From: a virus
Length of the DNA stretch: 20,349 bases
Reading direction: 5' to 3' (one strand)
IMG/VR virus record: IMGVR_UViG_3300028573_000071
Coordinates: 1-20,349 of that record
Below, one piece after another: positions 8,001-16,223 of this stretch (the first letter of the stretch is position 1; the number at the start of each line of letters is the position of its first letter). The notes below the pieces were generated by a model, which had not been told where the DNA came from, ran no database searches, and worked only from the letters and a program-made list of their open reading frames with translations. The translations under genes were made by a program, and so were the position numbers.

Positions 8001-8242
8001 AACTCTGGCTGTTCATCTTCACCCAACCTGATCGCAAATTTGTCTCCGCACGTGTCGCTGCCGACACGCGCGATGAAGCTTGTTCGATCATGGGGGAAGC
8101 CTTGCAGCGCATACTGGTCGCACAGGAAAACGTGCATCCTGAACCCGGCACGATCCTGACGATGATAGGCAACGAACCTGCTGATCATGCCGGTCTTGTC
8201 CACCTGCGCGATCTGAACAACGAACTGTGGGTGCCAGCGTGA
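7997..8242 (+). CDS. Small hypothetical protein in the tail-tip operon
   Basis: I do not recognise this 81-aa protein. It starts at GTG 7997, overlapping the DUF2460 stop as GTGA, and its own stop is overlapped as GTGA by the DUF2163 gene. This exact fit in the coupled gene chain argues that it is real. The sequence predicts beta-alpha-beta ('LWLFIFTQPDRKFVSARVAA', 'DTRDEACSIMGEALQRILVA') and ends in 'VHLRDLNNELWVPA'. There is no signal peptide or membrane segment. It may be a small tail-tip accessory or an inserted gene. Confidence 0.72.
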   Translation: MKLWLFIFTQPDRKFVSARVAADTRDEACSIMGEALQRILVAQENVHPEPGTILTMIGNEPADHAGLVHLRDLNNELWVPA

Positions 8243-9147
8243 GCAAGCCAGTCTCCGCGCAGTTCCAGACCCTGATGGGTACGCGCCAGTTCTACGCAGC
8301 CGATCTGTGGACGGTGAACTTGGCGAACGGCGCGGGTACGCTGTACTATTGCAGCGGCGATCAGAACATCAACGCGAACGGCAACACCTATCTGTGTGGT
8401 GGCACGACAGGTCCATACTGGGACCGCACCGGCAGCAAGGCGAAGTTCCACTGGTCAACCGGCACCAGCGTCGATGAATTACAGGTCGATGTCATACCCG
8501 GTTCATCGACCGTACTTGGTCTGGCGTTCCTGAACGCCGTGCGTCGCGGCGTGTTCGATGGCGCAGAAGTTATTCTGGAACGCGCGCTGATGCCGACCTA
8601 CGGCGACACGTCGCGGGGTCTTGTCCGCGTCTTCATTGGCCGCATGGCACCTGTTGTCGCCGGTCGTTCGCTGATCACGTTCAGCATCAACAGTCATCTC
8701 GAACTTCTGAACCTTCAGTTCCCCCGCAATCTTGCGCAGTCCACCTGCATGAACAACTGGGGCGACACCCAGTGCGGCATCGTCCAGTCCAGCTATCGCG
8801 GCAGCGGAACGCTGACAGGCACCCCAACGGTCGCGCAGTTCACGACAAGCACGCTGGGCGGGACGTTCGCAACGGGCACGTTCGACCATGGCAAGATCGT
8901 CTTCACCAGCGGCGTGCTGAACGGTTATCAGGCTACGATCAAGCAAGCGACGCTTTCCGGTTCGCCGTCTTCAGCGACAGTTTTCCTTGCGGGGTATCTC
9001 CCGGTCGCACCTTCAGCCGGTGACAGTTTCTTCATCTACTACGGCTGCAACAAGAGTTACACCGACGCGAACGGCTGCCCGAAGTTCAGCAACACCGCAC
9101 GCTTCCGTGGAATGCCTTTCACACCGCAACCCGCGACGGCAGTTTGA
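8239..9147 (+). CDS. DUF2163 / BR0599-type tail-tip protein
   Basis: DUF2163-family (phage BR0599-like) tail-tip protein, one of the hub components between the distal ring and the J-like protein. The start is taken as GTG 8239 (302 aa), which overlaps the previous stop by four bases; GTG 8227 would add four residues. The N-terminal half has 'YAADLWTVNLANG', 'LYYCSGDQNI' and 'VDELQVDVIPGSS'. The C-terminal half has the family's Cys pattern: 'STCMNNWGDTQCG' near residue 170 and 'YYGCNKSYTDANGCPKFSN' near 270, ending in FRGMPF. These cysteines are a likely metal or disulfide site by family resemblance. It overlaps the peptidase gene by one base. Confidence 0.9.
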   Translation: MSKPVSAQFQTLMGTRQFYAADLWTVNLANGAGTLYYCSGDQNINANGNTYLCGGTTGPYWDRTGSKAKFHWSTGTSVDELQVDVIPGSSTVLGLAFLNAVRRGVFDGAEVILERALMPTYGDTSRGLVRVFIGRMAPVVAGRSLITFSINSHLELLNLQFPRNLAQSTCMNNWGDTQCGIVQSSYRGSGTLTGTPTVAQFTTSTLGGTFATGTFDHGKIVFTSGVLNGYQATIKQATLSGSPSSATVFLAGYLPVAPSAGDSFFIYYGCNKSYTDANGCPKFSNTARFRGMPFTPQPATAV

Positions 9148-9641
9148 TGGACAATGAAAAGCGCAGGCAGGATGTCATCGATGAAGCGTTGACGTGGGTG
9201 GGGACACCTTACGTGTCGAACGCGCGCGTCAAGGGGCGCAACGGCGGTGTCGATTGCCTGACGTTTGTCGCTGGCGTGTACGAACATGCAGGCGTCATCG
9301 ACCGTCTGGACATTCCGCACTATCCGCCAGACTGGCATCTTAATCAGGAAGCCGAACTGTATTTGATCGGCAAGGACACGACGCCGGGCATGCTGCACTT
9401 CTGCCGGGAAATCTTCACCCCGCCGCAGAAGGCTGACATCGTCCTGTGGAGGTTCGGACACTGCTACGCGCACGCTGCCATCGTTGTCGAATGGCCTACT
9501 GTCATTCATGCGTGGGCAGAACGTGCCGTCGCCATGGAAGACGCCACTGGCTACTACACACTGAACAAGATCGTTGAAGAAGCCGGTCGTCACCGCGAAG
9601 ATCGCCCGCGCAAGACCTTCGAAGTGAAGGACTGGCGCTGA
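9147..9641 (+). CDS. NlpC/P60-type tail-associated peptidase
   Basis: Putative phage cell-wall peptidase of the NlpC/P60 family, which sits at the tail tip and could open peptidoglycan during DNA entry. The 164-aa protein has 'WVGTPYVSNARVKGRNGGVD' leading to the likely nucleophile Cys37 in 'VDCLTFVAGVYEHAG'. His109 in 'CYAHAAIVVEWP' and His121 in 'VIHAWAE' fit the other two catalytic positions. Only peptide-bond hydrolysis is predicted; which bond is cut cannot be told. The start is ATG 9147 in a TGATG junction; the upstream TTG 9144 is less likely. The gene order DUF2460, DUF2163, NlpC/P60, J is that of gene-transfer-agent-like tails. Confidence 0.92.
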   Translation: MDNEKRRQDVIDEALTWVGTPYVSNARVKGRNGGVDCLTFVAGVYEHAGVIDRLDIPHYPPDWHLNQEAELYLIGKDTTPGMLHFCREIFTPPQKADIVLWRFGHCYAHAAIVVEWPTVIHAWAERAVAMEDATGYYTLNKIVEEAGRHREDRPRKTFEVKDWR

Positions 9642-12600
9642 TGGCTTTCTTCTTCGGTGGTGGTGGAAAGACCAACGCAGCCAGCACGCCGAACTACACC
9701 GGCATGCAGTTGCAATCATCTGCCTACGGTCTGGTCGTTCCAGTCGTCTATGGAACGACGCGCATCGGCTGGAACCTGCTGGACTACGTGAACTTCAAGA
9801 CGGTCACGACACCGTCCAGCAGCGGCGGTAAGGGCGGCATCGTCGGCGGTGGTGGTGGCAAAGGTTCGTCATCCAGCACGACTAGTTACACCGCCACGGT
9901 CGCTGGTGTTCTGTGCGAAGGCCCGATCCATGGCGTCTACAGTTCATGGTCAAGCCAGACACCGCTTGCGGGTTATCCGAACTTCACGGTGTTCACAGGC
10001 GCGCTGGCACAAACAGTGTGGTCGTGGTGGGCGGCGAACGGTTTTGGTTCACACGCTGTCAACTACAGCGGCTTCGCCTACGCGGCGGCTGCAAACTACA
10101 ATCTTGGATCGTCGGCCAACTTCCCGAACATGAACTGGGAAGTGCAAGCGTTGTTGTGGAACACTGCCCCCGGAACCTACGGCGGCAACGGCTGCGCCAC
10201 AGGCGGCGACGCCGATCCAAGTCAGATCATTCCCGACATCCTAACAAATACCAAGTATGGCGTGGGCTTTCCTTCTGCACGTGTCGGTCAAGTCAACTTC
10301 TGGAACGAAGCGCACAGCGGCGCGACATCTATCACTGTCACGCACGCTTCGACGTTCAACTACAACGTCAGCGTTTACGACGCGAACCTTAGCATCAGCC
10401 TGACATGTGTCGCAGGAACGCCTGCGGCCAACCAGTACAGCTTCACGACTGCTGGCGCGTACACCTTCAACGCCGCGCAGAATGGCCACGCGTTGACGAT
10501 CAACTACGTCACCGTCGATGCGATGACGAACTACCAGAACTTCACGATGGCCTCCGGCCTGTGGATGTCACCTGCCTACACATCGCAGTCGCAGGCATCC
10601 TCCGTTCTGGACGACATCGCCAAGGCAACCTATTCGGAAGTGCTGTGGTCAAGCGGTGTTCTTCAGATGGTGCCGCGCGGAACGCAGAACATCACCGCGA
10701 ATGGCTTCACCTTCACGGCCAACATCACGCCAGTGTACGCGCTTGGCCCTGACGACTTCCTTGACGGAACGACCGGCAATGCGTCGGACCCGGTCACGAT
10801 CACGCGCAACCGCAAGGCTGATCAGCTTAACGTCATCAAGATCGAAGCACTGGATCGCGCCAACCAGTATGCGCCCGCTGTCATAGAGATGACCGACCAA
10901 GCGCAGATCGACCAGTACGGTCGCCGCGCTGCGGCCAGCCAGTCGCTGCATCACTTCTGCGATCTACAAGCGGCCAAGACGTGCGCCGCGCTTCAGCTTC
11001 AGGACACATACATTCTGAACCAGTACGCGTTCAACGTCGATGAACGCTACATCGTGCTTGATCCGATGGACATCGTCACGCTGACTGACCCATCGTATCC
11101 GGGTCTGACAAATATCGGCGTGCGCATCATCGACATGACGGAGAACGATGATGGTACGATCAGCATCATCGCTGAAGAATTTCCCGGCACCATCGGAACG
11201 GTGCCGACCTATCACATCGACCCCGGCAGCGGCACGATCCAGAACTTCAACGCGGACCCCGGCAACGCTGCCGCGCCTGCGGTGTTCGACGTTCCTGTGC
11301 AGCTTGCGAATGCGACAAACCTTGAAACGTGGCTGGCGACGTGTTCCGCCACCGGCAACGCCAACTGGGGCGGCTGCGATGTCTATCTGAGCGCGGACAA
11401 CACCACCTTCGTCAAGAAGGGCACGCTGTTCGCACCGTCGCGCATGGGCGTCACGACAGCGACCTTCGCCATCGGTAGCGACCCCGACACGGTCAACACC
11501 CTGAGTGTCGATCTAACCAATTCCTTTGGCGCGCTGCTGGGCGGCACGCAGGCCGACGCCGATCAGGACAACACACTTTGCTTCGTCTGCAACACGGACG
11601 GCACGAACGGCGAATATGTTTCGTACCAGCAGGCCACGCTGACAGCGACCTACAAGTACGATCTGGGTAAGTCCGGCGCATCGCCCGGCTACCTGCGTCG
11701 CGGCCAGTGGGGTACGTCGCCTGTCGCGCATCCGTCCGGCTCATTGTTCGTGCGTCTGGACGACAACATCTTCACGATGCCGTACACGCCTGCCGATGTC
11801 GGCAAGACCCTCTACATCAAGCTGGTCAGCTTCAACATCTGGGGCGCGGGCTATCAGTCACTGGGCAGCGTCACGTCTTACGCGCACACCATTGCTGGTC
11901 CGCCTATTCCGCCACTGGTGCAGAACTTCACTGCCGCGCAGAACGGCAATGCTATCGCGCTGGCGTGGACCGATCTGACGACCGCAGGTATCAAGGGTTA
12001 CGACATTCTGTTTGGTCCTGTTGGCGGAACGGTCGCGACCGCGACGTTGCTGTCTGAAGCTTCGCGCCAGACTGCTGAAACAACGGTTGGTGTGCCGCCC
12101 GGCACATGGGTGATGTATATCCGTGGGCGCAACATTGCGAACCAGTATGGTCCTGCAAGCAGTTCAACGGTAACAGTTTCGAACACGAACATCACCATCG
12201 GTTCGTTCAAGCAGGAACCGGATTGGCTCGGCACATTGAGCGGCTATGTGCTGCACTACACAGGCGTGCTGGTGCCGGTCAGCCAGACACTTGCGAGCGC
12301 ATGCACCTATGCGCAGTTAGCTTGCGGGTTCAATCCTGTCGCGAACCCGACATACACCGCGCCGACATACGATGAAGGGTTCAATTCTTCATCGCGCATC
12401 TTCTATACTATCTCTGGCCGTGCGGCTGGCGCGTCAGGTCTTGCACCATCGCTGGCGTCGTATCTGGATTACTGGCTGTCAGGATTTAGCGATCCGAACA
12501 CCTACATTCCGTGGACTGTCGGTTCAGTTCTTTCGCGTTACAATAATTTCCGCGTCATCGATCAGGCACCAGCGCCGCAAGTGCTGACACAGTTCGACAT

Positions 12601-12853
12601 CACAGTCGATGCGCCGCTTCAGGATTACGTGATCAATGGTTTCGCAGTTTCTAGCCTTGGCACTGTGCTGAACTTCGCAGCCAACAATATCGGGCCGTTC
12701 CATAATACGCCGAACGTCCAAGTGACACCTGTTGATGGTGTCGGAACCGGCGGCGGTGCGTCACCGATCAGCGCAACACAAGCAACCATCACAGAATACC
12801 AAGGTGTGGCTGCCATCAACGGCACCGTCAACCTTCGCATCTCAGGAAACTAA
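9641..12853 (+). CDS. Large tail-tip / host-specificity protein (J-like)
   Basis: Central tail-tip protein (1070 aa), which likely forms the base of the tip and carries host-binding parts. It opens with MAFFFGGGG and 'YGLVVPVVYGTTRIGWNLLD', followed by a Gly/Ser spacer (about 50-75). Residues about 230-290 hold the beta module also seen in the tail tubes. Residues 380-530 resemble the Phage-tail_3 domain ('RKADQLNVIKIEALDRANQY', 'HFCDLQAAKTCAALQLQ', 'LDPMDIVTLTDPSYPG'). An FN3-like domain is at about 752-855 ('AIALAWTDL', 'GYDILFGPV', 'WVMYIRGRN'). The C-terminal 200 residues are beta-rich and unassigned. It starts in a TGATG junction with the peptidase gene. Confidence 0.88.
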   Translation: MAFFFGGGGKTNAASTPNYTGMQLQSSAYGLVVPVVYGTTRIGWNLLDYVNFKTVTTPSSSGGKGGIVGGGGGKGSSSSTTSYTATVAGVLCEGPIHGVYSSWSSQTPLAGYPNFTVFTGALAQTVWSWWAANGFGSHAVNYSGFAYAAAANYNLGSSANFPNMNWEVQALLWNTAPGTYGGNGCATGGDADPSQIIPDILTNTKYGVGFPSARVGQVNFWNEAHSGATSITVTHASTFNYNVSVYDANLSISLTCVAGTPAANQYSFTTAGAYTFNAAQNGHALTINYVTVDAMTNYQNFTMASGLWMSPAYTSQSQASSVLDDIAKATYSEVLWSSGVLQMVPRGTQNITANGFTFTANITPVYALGPDDFLDGTTGNASDPVTITRNRKADQLNVIKIEALDRANQYAPAVIEMTDQAQIDQYGRRAAASQSLHHFCDLQAAKTCAALQLQDTYILNQYAFNVDERYIVLDPMDIVTLTDPSYPGLTNIGVRIIDMTENDDGTISIIAEEFPGTIGTVPTYHIDPGSGTIQNFNADPGNAAAPAVFDVPVQLANATNLETWLATCSATGNANWGGCDVYLSADNTTFVKKGTLFAPSRMGVTTATFAIGSDPDTVNTLSVDLTNSFGALLGGTQADADQDNTLCFVCNTDGTNGEYVSYQQATLTATYKYDLGKSGASPGYLRRGQWGTSPVAHPSGSLFVRLDDNIFTMPYTPADVGKTLYIKLVSFNIWGAGYQSLGSVTSYAHTIAGPPIPPLVQNFTAAQNGNAIALAWTDLTTAGIKGYDILFGPVGGTVATATLLSEASRQTAETTVGVPPGTWVMYIRGRNIANQYGPASSSTVTVSNTNITIGSFKQEPDWLGTLSGYVLHYTGVLVPVSQTLASACTYAQLACGFNPVANPTYTAPTYDEGFNSSSRIFYTISGRAAGASGLAPSLASYLDYWLSGFSDPNTYIPWTVGSVLSRYNNFRVIDQAPAPQVLTQFDITVDAPLQDYVINGFAVSSLGTVLNFAANNIGPFHNTPNVQVTPVDGVGTGGGASPISATQATITEYQGVAAINGTVNLRISGN

Positions 12854-12855
12854 GC

Positions 12856-14400
12856 ATGTCAATTTTCCCGTCCGCACTGATCGTCCCGACCAACAACACT
12901 GCCGACAACGTTGGTGCGTGGCTGAACCGCGTCGATGCCGACTTCGCTGCGTTCCTGCGTGCTGCCGGGCAATGGGCACCGCGTTCCGCGCCAGTCACGC
13001 CGAACATGACGATGTGGATCGACCCCGGCACGAACATTCTGGGCACGACCGAAACGGAACTGGGCAACTGGTGTACTGGCAACAGCCACACCACCACGAC
13101 CATCGACGGTGTGAGCATCACGGAAGGCATCACCCAAGGCGCGCCAGTTCAAGGCTGGTACTACAACGCTGGTACGCTTACTGCGCTGTTCCCTGCGAAC
13201 ACCTACATCGCGACCGTCACTGCTGGCGCGCTGAACGCTGGTTCATTCACCACGAACAACGCCGCTGTCACAACAACGACCGGCGCGATCATCTTGGTTG
13301 GCCAAGGCTTGGGCGGCATCGTCAACGCCAACACGCACAGCAATACGACCATCGATGGTTTCCCGGCTGGCTGGTTGACCGCGAACAACATCCAAGCTGG
13401 AATGAATATCGTCGCGTCCGGTCTGGTGCTGACCACTGTGGCGTCAACGCCTGCGTCCGGCGCAACATCACTGACCACGACCGGCAGCGCAACAACGACA
13501 CTGACCGGCACGCCAATCACTATCACCATCGGCGCACCGGCTTCCAATCCGCGCATCGACCGCATCACGCGCAGCGCAACCAACGGCACCATCACATGGA
13601 CAAAGGGCACAGAAGCAGCAGTTCCGGCTGCTCCTGCGCTGCCCGGCAACCAAATTCCAATCGCCAATCTTTATCTGGCGACCAGCACAACCGCGATCAC
13701 CAACACCAGCGTGATCGCTGACAAGCGTTTCGTTGGCGGTGGCGGTGGTGGCGGTGCAGGGCAGGTGGCGAACCTTGCCATCGCAGCGAACACTGCGGAC
13801 CTTGGAACGATCACGTCCAACAACGTGAACATCAACAGCGGTTCAGGCCCGATCAATTCGTTCGGATCATCCGCACAAGTCACCAATCCGTTCTTCATGG
13901 TGCAGATGGGCGTTGCTGTCGTCCTGACGTACAATGCGACATCGATGATTTTGCCCGGTGGCAAGAACATCACGACCGCTGTTGGCGACTTTCTGACTGC
14001 CCAGTATCTTGGATCGGGCAACTGGCAGGTTGTTGACTATCAACCTGTCGGCTGGCGCGCAGGCCCAGACATCGTTCCGCCGATTGGTGGCGCAGCGATG
14101 ACAACCAGCCATTCTCTGGTGATGGCTGACATCGGATACAACGCACTGTTCAACGCCACGACGCTGACGTTGACTATCCCTGCGAACTCATCTGTTCCAT
14201 TCCCGATTGGCACAGTCATTCCGTTCGACAATATCTTCGCGGGCAACCTGACGGTCGCGATCACGACCGACAGCATGTTCATCGCGGGCAGCACGACTGG
14301 CGGCGCTGGTGTATCGCGCACAGTCGGGCAGAACGGCAGCGGTACAATCAAGAAGGTCGCCGCGACTATGTGGCTGATCCAAGGCGCGGGTGTCTCGTGA
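12856..14400 (+). CDS. Tail fibre / receptor-binding-type protein
   Basis: Putative fibre-like virion protein of 514 aa, following the J-like gene by two bases and with AGGAA about eight bases upstream. Residues 1-110 are a mixed domain ('NVGAWLNRVDADFAAFLRAA'). Residues 110-225 are a Thr/Ala/Gly-rich beta stretch. Residues 232-293 contain 'RIDRITRSATNGTITWTKG', 'LPGNQIPIANLYLA' and a D-K-R end, a module I associate with phage tail fibres. A glycine hinge (about 294-302) follows. The C-terminal part has 'HSLVMADIGYNALFN', 'TLTIPANSSVPFPIGTVIP' and 'TMWLIQGAG', a beta repeat common at fibre ends. It probably contributes to host binding. Confidence 0.7.
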   Translation: MSIFPSALIVPTNNTADNVGAWLNRVDADFAAFLRAAGQWAPRSAPVTPNMTMWIDPGTNILGTTETELGNWCTGNSHTTTTIDGVSITEGITQGAPVQGWYYNAGTLTALFPANTYIATVTAGALNAGSFTTNNAAVTTTTGAIILVGQGLGGIVNANTHSNTTIDGFPAGWLTANNIQAGMNIVASGLVLTTVASTPASGATSLTTTGSATTTLTGTPITITIGAPASNPRIDRITRSATNGTITWTKGTEAAVPAAPALPGNQIPIANLYLATSTTAITNTSVIADKRFVGGGGGGGAGQVANLAIAANTADLGTITSNNVNINSGSGPINSFGSSAQVTNPFFMVQMGVAVVLTYNATSMILPGGKNITTAVGDFLTAQYLGSGNWQVVDYQPVGWRAGPDIVPPIGGAAMTTSHSLVMADIGYNALFNATTLTLTIPANSSVPFPIGTVIPFDNIFAGNLTVAITTDSMFIAGSTTGGAGVSRTVGQNGSGTIKKVAATMWLIQGAGVS

Positions 14401-15173
14401 TCGTCAAGCCCAAGTTGATCCTGCCGAAGCGTTACGCGCCCGCGATCATTCAGCGCGCAGGCGATCCTGAGTGGCGCAAGATCGACGCCACAGAGTTTCA
14501 AGACTGGTTGAAAGCGCAACCGGATCGCATCATGGCGATGGCCGGTGTCACCGCTGCGCTGCTGGGTGACGGGTTCACCCCGCAATCGTCGGGCATGCAA
14601 ACGTCTGGCACGTCATGGGCTATTCCCATCGGCGCGGCCAACATGCGCATCCGTCTCTATGGCGGTGGTGCTGCGGGCGGCTGCGCGACTGCGTGCCCCG
14701 GCGCTGGTGGTGGTGGCAGCGGATCATTGAGCGATTGGACGAAAGCCCTGACTGGCACAAACTGGGGCCAGACAGTTGGATATGCGCTCGCCGCATCAGT
14801 GGCTGGACGTTCAACAGCAGGCACTGGGGCTGCGGGCAACTCATCGACATGCGGTGCAACAGGCACCTTCAGCATGTCCACTGCTACATGTCCCGGTGGC
14901 AGTGGTGGCGTATCGGGTCCGGTGCAAGGCGCTGGCGGAACAACGCCGACAAATGCAAACAGCGGCGCAACGAACACAGTAGGCAATGGTGGCACCGCGA
15001 GTGCCAGCGGCGCAAATGCACCCGGCACGCTCGGCGGTACGGGTGGCGCATCTGGTGGCAGCACAAGCAGCGGCGGTCCCGGCAATCCCCCCGGTGCTGG
15101 CGGCGGTGCAAGCGTACCCGGACATACATCAGGCAATGGCGGCGCGGGCGGCGTTCAGTTGGACTTCACATGA
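14397..15173 (+). CDS. Glycine-rich tail adhesin-like protein
   Basis: Glycine-rich protein of 258 aa starting at GTG 14397, overlapping the fibre gene's stop as GTGA. ATG 14370 is possible but would overlap further. Residues 1-60 form a small charged domain ('YAPAIIQRAGDPEWRKIDA', 'EFQDWLKAQPDRIMAMAG'). Then comes 'SGTSWAIPIGAANMRIRLYG', the strand pair that opens glycine-rich domains in phage fibre and tail-tip proteins. From about residue 88 to the end the sequence is dominated by Gly, Ala, Ser and Thr, with several GGxGG runs and a few Cys. Such glycine-rich regions can stack as polyglycine-II sheets in T4-type gp38 adhesins (known). That this one does is inferred. Confidence 0.75.
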   Translation: MIVKPKLILPKRYAPAIIQRAGDPEWRKIDATEFQDWLKAQPDRIMAMAGVTAALLGDGFTPQSSGMQTSGTSWAIPIGAANMRIRLYGGGAAGGCATACPGAGGGGSGSLSDWTKALTGTNWGQTVGYALAASVAGRSTAGTGAAGNSSTCGATGTFSMSTATCPGGSGGVSGPVQGAGGTTPTNANSGATNTVGNGGTASASGANAPGTLGGTGGASGGSTSSGGPGNPPGAGGGASVPGHTSGNGGAGGVQLDFT

Positions 15174-15493
15174 CCACATACAGACGCATCGAACAATATG
15201 GACCCGTCATTGCAATCCGCTTTCGCTTTGAGAAGGCTGCGGGTCGTTTACCGATGCACACGCATGAAGCTGACCAGCAGCACATCACAATCGTGACGCG
15301 CGGGTCTGCGCATTTGTTCGGTGATGGTTGGTCAAAGACCGCGACTATCGGTGAGACAGTGGAATTTCATGGAGAAGAAAACACCCATGAAATAGTCGCG
15401 CTGGAAGACGACACGGAAATTCTGAACATCTGCAAGTACACGGCACCAACCAGTGCTGATCAAAAGAGTGAATGGGAAAGGATACTGACATGA
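15170..15493 (+). CDS. Small cupin-fold protein
   Basis: Single-domain cupin candidate of 107 aa, starting at ATG 15170 inside the previous stop (ATGA). Cupin motif 1 is visible as G25, then H30-T-H32, then H38 at the place of the usual Glu/Gln, six residues before G45. Motif 2 appears as G61 to H73 ('GEENTHEIVAL'). These histidines could bind a metal. The usual motif 1 Glu is not at its standard spacing, so metal binding is not certain. There is no signal peptide. The substrate is unknown: cupins range from sugar-modifying enzymes to plain binding proteins. The position between adhesin and lysis genes suggests a virion or late role. Confidence 0.75.
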   Translation: MTTYRRIEQYGPVIAIRFRFEKAAGRLPMHTHEADQQHITIVTRGSAHLFGDGWSKTATIGETVEFHGEENTHEIVALEDDTEILNICKYTAPTSADQKSEWERILT

Positions 15494-15621
15494 CTGGCTT
15501 GATCGTTGGCGGCGTCGTGATCGCTGCAATCGTTGTGTTCCTGATTGTCCGCAGTAAGGCATCGTCTGGCAGCGCAAGCTCTGGCGGTGGCAGCAACAGT
15601 CCCAAGAAGCCTGTGGCATGA
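15490..15621 (+). CDS. 43-aa single-span membrane peptide
   Basis: Short gene of 43 codons that begins MTGLIVGGVVIAAIVVFLIV, a clear membrane helix (about residues 3-20), followed by R-S-K and a Ser/Gly-rich tail ending SPKKPVA. It starts in the cupin stop (ATGA), and its stop contains the start of the endolysin gene (ATGA). The tight coupling and its place directly before an endolysin without signal peptide make it a candidate holin, antiholin or small lysis regulator. It could equally be an unrelated small membrane protein. Confidence 0.7.
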   Translation: MTGLIVGGVVIAAIVVFLIVRSKASSGSASSGGGSNSPKKPVA

Positions 15622-16223
15622 TCACTGCTGATCAGCTTGTCCGGCTTGCCGGGCAGCATGCGCCTCTGGCGGAACAGCTTGCGCCGGAATTAGCTTCGCA
15701 ACTCAACAACTGGGCGCCGTTGCGCGTGGCGCACTTCCTTGCGCAATGCTGCTATGAGTCCGCGTTCTATTCAAAGCTGCAAGAGAATTTGAACTACAGC
15801 GCAGGGCGCATCGAGCAAGTATGGCCACGCCTCGTCGGGCGCGGAGAAGAACTTCAGCACAACCCACAGGCGCTGGCGAACGCAGTCTATGCCAACAAGT
15901 ATGGCAATGGCGATGAAGCATCTGGCGATGGCTGGAAGTATCGCGGCCAAGGCTTAATCCAGATCACGTTCAAGTGGAACTACACAGCAGTGATGGCGCA
16001 TCTCGATCCGCTTCATCCGCTGGACATTGTGACTAATCCAACGCTGGCCACCACGCCTGCTGGCGCTGTCGCATCCGCCATTGCCTTTTGGAAGATGCGC
16101 GGATGCGACAGCATAGCAGACAATGACAATGTTGTTGGCGTAACGAAACTGATCAATCCTGCGCTGGAAGGTTTGACAGATCGTAAAATTCTCACTGTAA
16201 GAGCGAAAGGAATTTTCACATGA
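15618..16223 (+). CDS. GH19 chitinase-like endolysin
   Basis: Endolysin of glycoside hydrolase family 19 (201 aa), expected to cut the glycan chain of peptidoglycan from the cytoplasmic side at the end of infection. It has 'VAHFLAQCCYESAFYSKL' followed by 'ENLNYSAGRI'; Glu47 and Glu56 are the likely catalytic pair. The substrate-site motif 'WKYRGQGLIQITFKWNY' is at 106-122, and 'SAIAFWKMRGCD' follows. The usual His before the first catalytic Glu (HES) is Tyr46 here. There is no signal peptide or membrane anchor, so export would depend on a holin. It is coupled to membrane protein genes on both sides by ATGA. Confidence 0.93.
   Translation: MITADQLVRLAGQHAPLAEQLAPELASQLNNWAPLRVAHFLAQCCYESAFYSKLQENLNYSAGRIEQVWPRLVGRGEELQHNPQALANAVYANKYGNGDEASGDGWKYRGQGLIQITFKWNYTAVMAHLDPLHPLDIVTNPTLATTPAGAVASAIAFWKMRGCDSIADNDNVVGVTKLINPALEGLTDRKILTVRAKGIFT

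Noticed and set aside
12732-13721. Plus-strand 329-aa frame overlapping the J-like and fibre genes
   Set aside because: Alternate-frame shadow rich in Arg, His and Asn. The fibre frame has tail-fibre motifs and a good start.
13730-13760. GGTGGCGG-type run as a possible repeat or regulatory element
   Set aside because: It encodes the glycine hinge of the fibre-like protein in frame; no further structure is needed.
14640-15160. Short GGC/GGT-rich repeats as a possible CRISPR or minisatellite
   Set aside because: There is no fixed unit length or spacer pattern; the repetition follows from the glycine-rich coding sequence.
14615-15169. Upstream extension of the cupin frame
   Set aside because: The frame is open but overlaps the glycine-rich gene and reads as low-complexity Arg/Trp shadow; the ATG at 15170 in an ATGA junction is the credible start.
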